Shown: piece after piece, positions 32,232 through 38,675 of the stretch
Layout: each line of letters begins with the position of its first letter
How positions within the stretch are numbered: position 1 is the stretch's first letter
From: an uncultured Bacilli bacterium
GTDB lineage: Bacteria; Bacillota_I; Bacilli_A; RF39; UBA660
Length of the DNA stretch: 38,675 nucleotides
Direction: 5' to 3'
Assembly (NCBI GenBank): GCA_947628965.1
Contig: CANRBV010000009.1
Coordinates: forward strand, 1-38,675
The notes under the pieces: generated by a model
The model's input: the letters and a program-made list of their open reading frames with translations, nothing else
What the model was told of the DNA's origin: nothing
Databases searched by the model: none
Program-made: the position numbers and the translations under genes

Positions 32232-33877
32232 TTTAAACTTATCTTGCCAAAGGTAAGTTTTTTTATGATTTTATTTAAATAAGATCGTCCAAAAATTTTA
32301 TCTAAAATACCCATTTTATAGGCAATTACAAAATAAGTAAGCGCTCCTAGTAGACTAATAATTGCAATATATAGGATACAAGATATACGACTGGCAACAT
32401 TTAGAGGAAGAATCATTTTTAAAATAACCACCACTATAGTCATAACAAAGGTCGGAATTAATATTTTAAAAAGCATTTTCAAAGTAGATTTATATTTCAA
32501 AGCATGATTCTTTTTAAGCGTTTTTAATGCAATGGTAAAGGCAGTTATATAGCCAATAGCTGTAGCAAAAATGGCTCCTAAATAAGGTTCTAAGTTTAAT
32601 TGATTAAATAAAAGCATTAAGGGAACATTTAAAAACATATTGGTAAGAAAACCGATAATGGTACTTTTATAAACTGTTTTAAATTTATTTAATCCTTGCA
32701 AAGTGGAATTCGTAACCATATAAAGATTAATAAATAAAGAGACAAAAACCCTTATGGCAAATATCACAGTACCTGCTTCATTCGCTCCATAAAATACACT
32801 CCATACACTTTTAGAAAGTAAAGATAACCCTACACACATTGGAATACAAATAAGTAAGATTAATTGTAAAGCTTTGTTTAATTTATCTTCAACTTCATCC
32901 CAGTCTTTTAAAGTATAGGCTCCAACAATGGTCGGAATTAAACTGGTAGTCATACCAACGGCAATTGAATTTACAATCATGCATATCTTAGTACTCCATG
33001 TTGTAATTGCAGTAGTAGCAAATTCAACTTTAGGAGCATCAATTCCTAAAAATTCTAAAGTACGCATAATCATCACCATATCTAAAAAATCATTAATAGA
33101 AGCGGCAATGGCAATGATAATAAAGGGAATGGCATAAGTAATTATTTTTTTACGAATCTCTTGATTGGTTATTTTGTCTTTTTCTTTTACTTCTTTTAAA
33201 CCGAGACTTTCTTTATTTTTTCTAATTTTAGTTAGGATATAAAGCAAGGATGCAATTCCTCCTGCACAAGCACCAAAAACAGCTATACCGATAGTATTTT
33301 TTAATGACAACCCAAATATATGAATAGCTAGATAACTTCCCCCAAGGATAAAACATATTCGCACAATTTGTTCTATTACTTGACTAATAGAAGAAATACT
33401 AAAAACATTATGTCCTTGCAAGTAGCCTCTAGATACTCCTAAAAAAGGAATGACCAAAATAGCACAGGAAACAGATCGAATTACAAAAGTTACATCTTCT
33501 ATAGTATTTCCTCCCTGCAAATTTCCAAGTATTAAGGTTGCAATACTAGGGGCAAAAAGAAATAAAATTATAAAAATAGTAATTGAGATACCTAAAACTA
33601 TTTTTTTTCCTATTTGATAAGCTCTTTGTTTTGCTTCATAAAGTTTAAGTGTATTTAATTCTTTAATAATTTTAGAAATAGCAATAGGAAGTCCAGCACT
33701 CGATATATCTAAAAAAATAATATAAATATTATACGCATAGGCGTACAAAGCACTTCCCTTTTCTCCAACCATAGCATAAAAGGGAATGACATAAATCATT
33801 CCTAACAATTTTGTAATAATAATTGCTAAAGTTGCGATTATAGTGCCTTCAATAAAGGAACTTTTTTTCATATTCAT
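32228..33877 (-). CDS. MurJ/SpoVB-type lipid flippase (MOP superfamily)
   Basis: This 549-residue polytopic protein has about 14 membrane helices. The start (FIEGTIIATLAIIITKLLGMIY) and GVSRGYLQGHNVF are typical of the SpoVB/YtgP group, which includes lipid II flippases (MurJ) and a sporulation form (SpoVB). Arg and Lys residues inside the first helices fit lipid II transport. Which of the two forms it is cannot be decided here. It starts four bases after the cse60 stop. Its 3' end overlaps the small coiled-coil gene by a few bases and contains that gene's terminator. Confidence 0.88.
   Translation of the reverse strand: MNMKKSSFIEGTIIATLAIIITKLLGMIYVIPFYAMVGEKGSALYAYAYNIYIIFLDISSAGLPIAISKIIKELNTLKLYEAKQRAYQIGKKIVLGISITIFIILFLFAPSIATLILGNLQGGNTIEDVTFVIRSVSCAILVIPFLGVSRGYLQGHNVFSISSISQVIEQIVRICFILGGSYLAIHIFGLSLKNTIGIAVFGACAGGIASLLYILTKIRKNKESLGLKEVKEKDKITNQEIRKKIITYAIPFIIIAIAASINDFLDMVMIMRTLEFLGIDAPKVEFATTAITTWSTKICMIVNSIAVGMTTSLIPTIVGAYTLKDWDEVEDKLNKALQLILLICIPMCVGLSLLSKSVWSVFYGANEAGTVIFAIRVFVSLFINLYMVTNSTLQGLNKFKTVYKSTIIGFLTNMFLNVPLMLLFNQLNLEPYLGAIFATAIGYITAFTIALKTLKKNHALKYKSTLKMLFKILIPTFVMTIVVVILKMILPLNVASRISCILYIAIISLLGALTYFVIAYKMGILDKIFGRSYLNKIIKKLTFGKISLN
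32236..32264 (+). terminator. Terminator of the small coiled-coil gene, inside the flippase coding end
   Basis: AACTTATC (32236-32243) pairs with GGTAAGTT (32252-32259) with one G-T pair, followed by a run of T. Confidence 0.75.
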
Positions 33878-33881
33878 TCAC

Positions 33882-34061
33882 TCATTCTTTTGGACTATAC
33901 ACAATTAAAGCCGAAAAACAATATATTTGTTCTTCTCCTGAAACTGCAATAGCCACGTTGTACTTGATATCTATTATATCACTATTTGTAGAAACAAGAA
34001 AAGTATTTATTGTCTTTTCTAAATCTTTTTCATGAGATTCATCAAAAACTTTAACTTTCAT
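33882..34061 (-). CDS. Cse60-like small protein
   Basis: This 59-residue protein starts MKVKVFDESHEKDLEKTIN and contains IIDIKYNVAIAV, matching my recollection of the sporulation protein Cse60, a short conserved Bacillota protein of unknown biochemical role. AGGAGGG lies six bases before the ATG. It is encoded four bases upstream of the SpoVB/MurJ-type flippase and shares its transcript. An extended -10 (34081-34089) lies upstream. The family also occurs outside spore formers, so it does not prove sporulation. Confidence 0.82.
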   Translation of the reverse strand: MKVKVFDESHEKDLEKTINTFLVSTNSDIIDIKYNVAIAVSGEEQIYCFSALIVYSPKE

Positions 34062-34080
34062 ATTTGCCCTCCTTTTTTCT

Positions 34081-34089
34081 ACTATAGCA
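34081..34089 (-). promoter_or_regulatory. Extended -10 promoter of cse60 and the flippase
   Basis: TGCTATAGT on the minus strand fits the extended -10 pattern with one mismatch in the hexamer; the -35 region is only T-rich. Confidence 0.45.
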
Positions 34090-34126
34090 AAAAAAATAGA
34101 CGAAAAAAGGAAGTTTTAGTACCAAA

Positions 34127-34160
34127 ACAAAAAAAAGCATCATAAAAAATTTATGTGCTT
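34127..34160 (-). terminator. Terminator of leuS
   Basis: AAGCACATAAA and TTTATGATGCTT form a stem with one bulge, followed by eight T on the minus strand, directly after the leuS stop. Confidence 0.8.
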
Positions 34161-34161
34161 C

Positions 34162-36579
34162 TTAATTTTTATCTTTTACTACAATATTTACGATTTTATT
34201 AGGAATGACAATCGTTTTTATAATTTCTTTATTTTCAATATATTTTTTTACGTTCGTTTCATCTAAAGCTTTCTTTTTGATACTATCTTCGCTTTCTTCA
34301 TTTGTAATTAAGATTGTTCCACGCACCTTACCATTTACTTGAACCGCTATATTTTTTTCATTATCAATTGTTTTAGATTCATCATAAATAGGCCAAGAAG
34401 ATTCACAAATTGGTTTATACCCAATACTTTCATTTAACTCTTCCGTAATATGAGGAGCAATTGGGTTTAAAAGGGTTAATAACACATGATATTCTTCTTT
34501 GGTAATACTTGGACAATCCTCAAATTGATTCGTTAAAATCATAAGAGTGGAAACGGCCGTATTATAGCCCATTGTTCTTAAATCATTTTCAACTTTTTTG
34601 ATACTCTTATGAATTAAAGCTTCATTTTCTTTTTGATACCCTGTTCCTTCTCTAACTTTCTCTTTTAAACGAATGACTTTTTCAATAAAGCGTTTGCAAC
34701 CACGCAAAGAATCGGTACTCCATGGGGCATCTTGTTCATAATCTCCCATAAATAGTTCATAAACACGTAAAGTATCTGCACCATATTCTTTTACAATGTC
34801 ATCGGGATTGATAACGTTACCTTTACTTTTACTCATTTTTTCATTATTCGAACCAAGAACCATTCCATGACTTACACGTGTCCATATCATTTCACTTTTT
34901 GGTACTAAGCCAATATTGTGTAAGAATTGTACCCAGAATCTTGCGTATAACAAATGTCTTGCAGTATGTTCCATTCCTCCGTTATACCAATCGACTTTTC
35001 CCCAGTAGTTCATGGCATCCTGACTTGCAAATTCACTTGTGTTATGCGGATCCATATATCTTAAGAAGTACCAACTAGAACCAGCCCATTGAGGCATAGT
35101 ATCGGTTTCACGTTTTGCAGGACCTCCGCATTTTGGACATGTACAATTGACCCAATCCGTAATTTTAGCAAGTGGACTTTCTCCGTTATCGGTAGGTTCA
35201 TACTCCGTAACATCAGGAAGTAAAAGTGGTAAATCTTCCTCATCCATTGGAACCCAACCACATTTTGGACAATCAATCATTGGTATTGGTTCTCCCCAGA
35301 ATCTTTGTCTTGAGAAAATCCAATCACGCATTTTATAGTTATTAACACGTCTTGCAACGCCCATATTTTCTAGCTTTTCGGTAATTTTTTCTTTCGCATC
35401 TTCGACGATTAGGCCACTAAACTCTTCAGAATTTATCAATTTACAATCTTTTCCTAAATAATCATGTTTTTCAAAGGCTTGTTTTTGTATATCTCCACCG
35501 TGAATAACTTGAATGATCTCTAAATCATGTACTTTAGCGTATTCATAGTCACGTGCATCGTGAGCAGGAACTGCCATAACCGCACCTGTTCCATAGCTAC
35601 CTAAAACAAAGTCTCCTAAGAAAATTGGAACATGTTTATCGTTAACAGGATTAATAGCTTCAAGACCTTTTAAAATACACCCAGTCTTTCCTTTATTAAG
35701 TTCTGTACGATCCATATTAGATTTTTTCTTTGTTTCTTCAATATAAGCTAAAACCTCTTCTTTATTTTCTACTCTCGGAAGCAATTCTTGGATAAGTTTT
35801 CCATCTGGTGCTAAAACAAAGAAAGTAATTCCGTAAATCGTTTCAATACATGTAGTAAAAATAGAAAACTTTCCTCCTCCAACAATTTCGATGTCTACCT
35901 CAACTCCCGTAGATTTACCAATCCAGTTTATTTGACCAAGTTTTACTTTTTCAGCAAAGTTGGTATTATTTAGTCCTTCTAATAAACTTTCTGAGTAATC
36001 ACTCATGCGAAGCATCCATTGAGATTTTTCTTTTTGAATAACGGCTGTACCACAACGTTCACATACCCCCCCTTGGCTATCTTCGTTAGATAATACACTT
36101 TTACATGTTGGGCACCAGTTTACTGGAATCGTATCTTTGTAAGCCATACCATGTTTATAAAATTGTAAGAATTGCCATTGGGTCCATTTATAATACTCTG
36201 GATCCGTTGTTGAAAATTCTCTTGACCAATCAAAAGAATATCCTAAATCTTGCATTTGACCTTTAAACGTTTTAATATTTTCTTTTACAGCTTCTTTAGG
36301 ATGAATATGATTTTTGATTGCATATTGTTCAGCAGGTGCACCAAAAGCATCCCATCCCATTGGGAATAACACATTATACCCTTGCATGCGCATCATCCTT
36401 GCCATTGCATCATTTGCTGTATAGCTACGAACATGTCCTACATGCAAGCCACTTCCTGAAGGATACGGAAATTCTACTAATATATAGTAAGGATTTGCTC
36501 CTTCATTTTTAGTTACAAACGTTTTATGGTCTTCCCAATATTTTTGCCATTTCTTTTCTATTTCTTTAAAATTCATCAT
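34162..36579 (-). CDS. leuS: Leucyl-tRNA synthetase
   Basis: LeuRS charges tRNA-Leu. The 805-residue protein has normal bacterial length. The HIGH-type motif HVGH is at 46-49, a zinc-type insert has CPTC and CERC near 156-176, the CP1 editing domain spans roughly 220-400 and the KMSKS motif lies near residue 580. In the editing domain the threonine-rich TTRPDT motif reads TTCIET (242-247), while the GTGAVMAVPAHDARD segment keeps its aspartates. AAGGAG precedes the first ATG, which overlaps the stop of the preceding membrane-protein gene (ATGA). Expression is under the leucine T-box at 36966-37167. Confidence 0.97.
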   Translation of the reverse strand: MMNFKEIEKKWQKYWEDHKTFVTKNEGANPYYILVEFPYPSGSGLHVGHVRSYTANDAMARMMRMQGYNVLFPMGWDAFGAPAEQYAIKNHIHPKEAVKENIKTFKGQMQDLGYSFDWSREFSTTDPEYYKWTQWQFLQFYKHGMAYKDTIPVNWCPTCKSVLSNEDSQGGVCERCGTAVIQKEKSQWMLRMSDYSESLLEGLNNTNFAEKVKLGQINWIGKSTGVEVDIEIVGGGKFSIFTTCIETIYGITFFVLAPDGKLIQELLPRVENKEEVLAYIEETKKKSNMDRTELNKGKTGCILKGLEAINPVNDKHVPIFLGDFVLGSYGTGAVMAVPAHDARDYEYAKVHDLEIIQVIHGGDIQKQAFEKHDYLGKDCKLINSEEFSGLIVEDAKEKITEKLENMGVARRVNNYKMRDWIFSRQRFWGEPIPMIDCPKCGWVPMDEEDLPLLLPDVTEYEPTDNGESPLAKITDWVNCTCPKCGGPAKRETDTMPQWAGSSWYFLRYMDPHNTSEFASQDAMNYWGKVDWYNGGMEHTARHLLYARFWVQFLHNIGLVPKSEMIWTRVSHGMVLGSNNEKMSKSKGNVINPDDIVKEYGADTLRVYELFMGDYEQDAPWSTDSLRGCKRFIEKVIRLKEKVREGTGYQKENEALIHKSIKKVENDLRTMGYNTAVSTLMILTNQFEDCPSITKEEYHVLLTLLNPIAPHITEELNESIGYKPICESSWPIYDESKTIDNEKNIAVQVNGKVRGTILITNEESEDSIKKKALDETNVKKYIENKEIIKTIVIPNKIVNIVVKDKN

Positions 36580-36944
36580 TCATCTCTCCTTTGTAATTTT
36601 TTTAAATGTCTTCCATAAATCTCATATAGGGCATAGATAAGTAAAAATAAGAGGACAAAGCCAATTCCTAATTGTAAAAATATATAGGTATCTATACTGG
36701 AAACAAATGTCCCTACTCCTGAAATAATAAAACTATTAATTAAACACATCCATTTCAATTCTTTTTTATAGTTTATTTTATTTTTATTTAACTTAAATTT
36801 TTTTATGACATAACTCGTTATCATAATAGTATCTGTCTTTTTTTTCTTAATTTTACGATAATCCCAAATATATTGTACGCAATAAATAATAACAAAAAAA
36901 ACTAGAAAAAAATAAAGAATAAATGTAGGACTATTACTATTCAT
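36576..36944 (-). CDS. Small membrane protein between the T-box and leuS
   Basis: This 122-residue protein starts at the ATG at 36944, six bases after AAGGTG. It has three membrane helices (about 7-26, 66-82 and 89-110), a basic cytoplasmic loop (KKKKTDT, KKFKLNKNKINYKK) and a basic C-terminus. I do not recognise the family. It is the first gene after the T-box leader and overlaps leuS by 4 bp, so both are made when leucine-charged tRNA is scarce. It may relate to leucine or peptide handling, but nothing in the sequence shows this. Confidence 0.75.
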   Translation of the reverse strand: MNSNSPTFILYFFLVFFVIIYCVQYIWDYRKIKKKKTDTIMITSYVIKKFKLNKNKINYKKELKWMCLINSFIISGVGTFVSSIDTYIFLQLGIGFVLLFLLIYALYEIYGRHLKKLQRRDE

Positions 36945-36965
36945 AAAAAACACCTTTCTAAAAAT

Positions 36966-37167
36966 TAAAAAACACGGACATCTTCTTAAGGACGAAAATG
37001 CCGTGGTACCACCTTAATTCCTAGTTAAAACTAGCTTTACATCTTTTATAGGAGATGAACCATTTAAGCTCCAAAAGCAAGTTCGTAAATTTTTATTTGT
37101 TTACTTTCACCAATGTAAACTCTCTTTAAAAATAAAAGGTTTTACTACTACTCTTTTTTCATTGCTT
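36966..37167 (-). ncRNA. T-box leader, leucine specific
   Basis: On the minus strand the leader contains the T-box core AAGGTGGTACCACGG (37001-37015). A terminator follows: CACGG with CCGTG (37001-37005 and 36973-36977), then six T. The 5' part shows Stem I with GAGAG and an apical loop TTGGTGAAAG. The specifier region GAACTTGC places CTT, a leucine codon, at 37079-37081. Uncharged tRNA-Leu would pair with the specifier and T-box and stabilise the antiterminator, turning on the membrane protein and leuS. The specifier assignment fits the downstream gene. Confidence 0.93.
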
Positions 37168-37173
37168 TTAAGT

Positions 37174-37202
37174 ATTATATTAAATTTAAAGTGATTTTTC
37201 AA
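37174..37202 (-). promoter_or_regulatory. Promoter of the T-box leader and leuS operon
   Basis: TTGAAA (37197-37202), a 17-bp spacer and TATAAT (37174-37179) lie just before the leader. Confidence 0.85.
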
Positions 37203-37221
37203 CGTTTTTTAAATTATTTGT

Positions 37222-37252
37222 TAAAAAAAATAGGAATTTTATATTTTCCTAT
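37222..37252 (-). terminator. Terminator of the VPKTG surface protein gene
   Basis: ATAGGAA (37230-37236) pairs with TTCCTAT (37246-37252), followed by eight T on the minus strand. The stem includes the stop codon. Confidence 0.85.
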
Positions 37253-37995
37253 TTTCTAACTTGTTTTATTATATAAAAACTACTTAGGAATAATCCTAAA
37301 AAGGCTAAAGTTGAAAGTACATAAACATCTCCTGTTTTTGGTACATCATCTTTTTCATCCTCTTTGGATTCTTCTTCTTTTGGTTCATTTGCTTTTTTTA
37401 CTTCTTCATATTTTGCAAAGTTCCATAAAACTTCATCACTATCTTTGGCTTGTAAAACAACTCCTGTTGGATTAATTTTCATAGTAACAGTTTGATCAAT
37501 TTCTCCATTATGATCCCAATCAAATGTCCAAACATAGGTAATCATTTTATTGGCAATTGTTGCATTTTTTAAATGTTCTTCTGTAATTGCTCCAAAGACA
37601 TTGATAAAATGAGGTTCGCTTTGCTCATCATAATCTTTTTTAAGAGTATCTTGACTATTCCAAAACAATTTATCTTCAGAATTGCCAGATTTAAATGTAG
37701 CTTGTTTTAGAGTCTCAATTGGAATATCTTTTGGTGCAACAATTTGAGCCCCAATCCAAGCGGCATCTATAGATCTTCCAATACCAGTATCGGCTGGAAC
37801 TATTTTTAAATCAGCAGTATTATAGGTAATCACTACGTTATTAGTTCCATTTCCAACTATCTCAGGAGTTCCTCCTTTGTAAGAATCATTAGCATTTAAT
37901 ACTGTTACGTTTTCTAGTGTTAAGGCATGAACTTGTGGTATAAAAATCATACCAATAAGAAGTAAAATAAAGCCAATTAAATTTTGCTTTTTCAT
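37249..37995 (-). CDS. Exported surface protein with VPKTG sortase-type anchor
   Basis: This 248-residue protein starts at the ATG at 37995, after GGAGGG; an upstream in-frame start has no such site. A signal peptide (about 1-24, ending VHA-L) is followed by a beta-rich extracellular domain. It contains DWDHNGEIDQTVTM, a loop resembling a calcium site. An acidic Lys/Glu-rich spacer precedes VPKTG, a hydrophobic helix and a basic end (KQVRK). That order is a cell-wall sorting signal, with V in place of the usual L. No sortase lies in the window. The ligand is unknown. Confidence 0.75.
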   Translation of the reverse strand: MKKQNLIGFILLLIGMIFIPQVHALTLENVTVLNANDSYKGGTPEIVGNGTNNVVITYNTADLKIVPADTGIGRSIDAAWIGAQIVAPKDIPIETLKQATFKSGNSEDKLFWNSQDTLKKDYDEQSEPHFINVFGAITEEHLKNATIANKMITYVWTFDWDHNGEIDQTVTMKINPTGVVLQAKDSDEVLWNFAKYEEVKKANEPKEEESKEDEKDDVPKTGDVYVLSTLAFLGLFLSSFYIIKQVRK

Positions 37996-38043
37996 ATTTT
38001 TCCCTCCTATTGGTAGTATGAGCAAAATTCGACAAAAGTATAC

Positions 38044-38070
38044 AAAAAAAGAAAACAATTATTTGTTCTC
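38044..38070 (-). terminator. Terminator of the Rpn-like fragment
   Basis: GAGAACAA and TTGTTTTC form a stem with one G-T pair and a 4-nt loop, followed by seven T on the minus strand. It overlaps the stop codon of the fragment. Confidence 0.75.
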
Positions 38071-38325
38071 GTATTCTTCTTGAATTTTTTTTATTTCGTC
38101 CTGAGTTAAACTAGTTATTTCTATTATTTGTTCTATTGTATTAACTCCTAATTGAAGCATCTTCTTAGCTGTTTCAATTGCTTTTTTCTTTTCGCCTTGA
38201 ATAATCCCTTCATCAACACCCATTTGATACACCCCTGCTTCTTCTAGTTGCTTCTTGTCATAGAATAAATAAGCATCTAATGCTTTTTCATAGTCCTCTA
38301 CCTTTTTATTTATCTTCTTCATCAT
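38059..38325 (-). pseudogene. C-terminal fragment of an Rpn-type nuclease/transposase gene
   Basis: The 88-codon frame begins MMKKINKKVEDYEKALDAY and ends with KAIETAKKMLQLGVNTIEQIIEITSLTQDEIKK. That end is the helical tail typical of Rpn/PD-(D/E)XK-family putative transposases. The catalytic N-terminal domain is absent, and an in-frame stop lies eleven codons before the first ATG. About 130 bp are nearly identical to the neighbour at 38370, so it is a duplicated 3' piece. It could still be translated as a small helical protein. Confidence 0.65.
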
Positions 38326-38636
38326 TTCACTTCCACCATAATCTACTTCCTAATAATACACATTTTTATTTAAATCAAACTTTCCTTTTCTAAATCTTCG
38401 ATTTTGTCTATAGATAATTCTGTTGCTTCTGCAATTTGATTATGATCAAGAACTCCCATTTCTAATAACCTCTTGGCTGTTTCAATTGCTTTTTCATTCT
38501 TACCATCATCAACACCCATTTGATACATCCCTGCTTCTTCTAGTTGCTTCTTGTCATAGAATAAATAAGCATCTAATGCTTTTTCATAGTCCTCTACTTT
38601 TTTATTTATCTTCTTCATCATTTCACTTCCACCATA
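38211..38636. repeat. 130-bp direct repeat in the two Rpn-like genes
   Basis: Positions 38211-38340 and 38507-38636 differ at only two of 130 bases by my reading. Sequence on either side diverges sharply, including the C-terminal parts of the two genes. Confidence 0.85.
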
Positions 38637-38675
38637 AACCTCTTCTCGTAACTTTCTATCTTCACACACAAAGAT
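38370..38675 (-). CDS. Rpn-type nuclease/transposase, C-terminal part, cut by the window edge
   Basis: The frame is open to the right edge, so the true start lies outside. A GTG at 38669 is probably internal. The visible 101 codons include CEDRKLREEVYGGSEMMKK and a tail, AIETAKRLLEMGVLDHNQIAEATELSIDKIEDLE. This resembles the C-terminal region of Rpn recombination-promoting nucleases, whose PD-(D/E)XK domain would lie upstream. It shares about 130 bp with the downstream fragment, but the last 45 residues differ. Whether the full gene is intact cannot be seen. Confidence 0.65.
   Translation of the reverse strand: MFVCEDRKLREEVYGGSEMMKKINKKVEDYEKALDAYLFYDKKQLEEAGMYQMGVDDGKNEKAIETAKRLLEMGVLDHNQIAEATELSIDKIEDLEKESLI

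Noticed and set aside
1-38675. Mycoplasma-type genetic code (TGA as Trp)
   Set aside because: TGA ends several well-supported genes (priA, cse60, the hydrolase, the antitoxin) and Trp is encoded by TGG, so the standard code applies.
1-38675. CRISPR array, tRNA or rRNA genes
   Set aside because: No regularly spaced repeats, tRNA-like cloverleaf or rRNA sequence was noticed on reading; a covariance-model search was not possible.

Overview
The window is AT-rich, uses standard stop codons (TGA terminates genes and is not read as Trp), and carries a leucine T-box leader, Shine-Dalgarno sites of the AGGAGG type, sigma-A style promoters, a Cse60-type small protein, a SpoVB/MurJ-type flippase and a VPKTG surface protein. 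All of this points to a monoderm Bacillota, probably an uncultured gut lineage of Bacilli. The exact lineage is inference. I saw no tRNA, rRNA or CRISPR array.

Left flank (1-5107, minus strand): a RelB/DinJ-like antitoxin whose RelE-like toxin survives only as a broken C-terminal remnant, then fmt, a small membrane protein, priA, an unrecognised gene and a one-domain rhodanese. These are mostly single genes or short operons, with terminators and promoters packed tightly or overlapping.

Centre (5163-29030, minus strand, about 24 kb): the outstanding feature. A complete set of cytoplasmic and inner-membrane Tad pilus parts (CpaF/TadA ATPase, TadB, TadC, TadZ-like, CpaB-like, two TadE-like proteins, two small Flp-like pilins and a truncated third) lies directly upstream of a type IV secretion set (VirD4 coupling ATPase, split VirB4, PrgI/VirB3-like protein, VirB6-like protein, three VirB2-like subunits, and a membrane-anchored peptidoglycan hydrolase). 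No relaxase, integrase or replication gene is present, and housekeeping genes flank it on both sides. It therefore looks like a resident secretion or surface-fibre machine, not an integrated conjugative element. It also encodes a large cysteine-rich exported protein, possibly with a thioester domain, and a membrane-anchored partner. Promoters visible before the first gene (29063-29091), the pilins (21278-21306), the isolated VirB2-like gene (18432-18460) and the T4SS genes divide the locus into modules. Terminators at 18511-18538, about 17985-18008 and 5141-5173 mark unit ends.

Right flank: a plus-strand trio (membrane thioredoxin-like protein, CPBP protease, metallophosphoesterase-like protein with lost metal ligands) runs divergently from the central locus. 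Then come trmB, a small coiled-coil protein, a MurJ/SpoVB-like flippase, cse60, leuS with a T-box leader, a VPKTG surface protein, and duplicated C-terminal pieces of an Rpn-type nuclease/transposase gene at the window edge.
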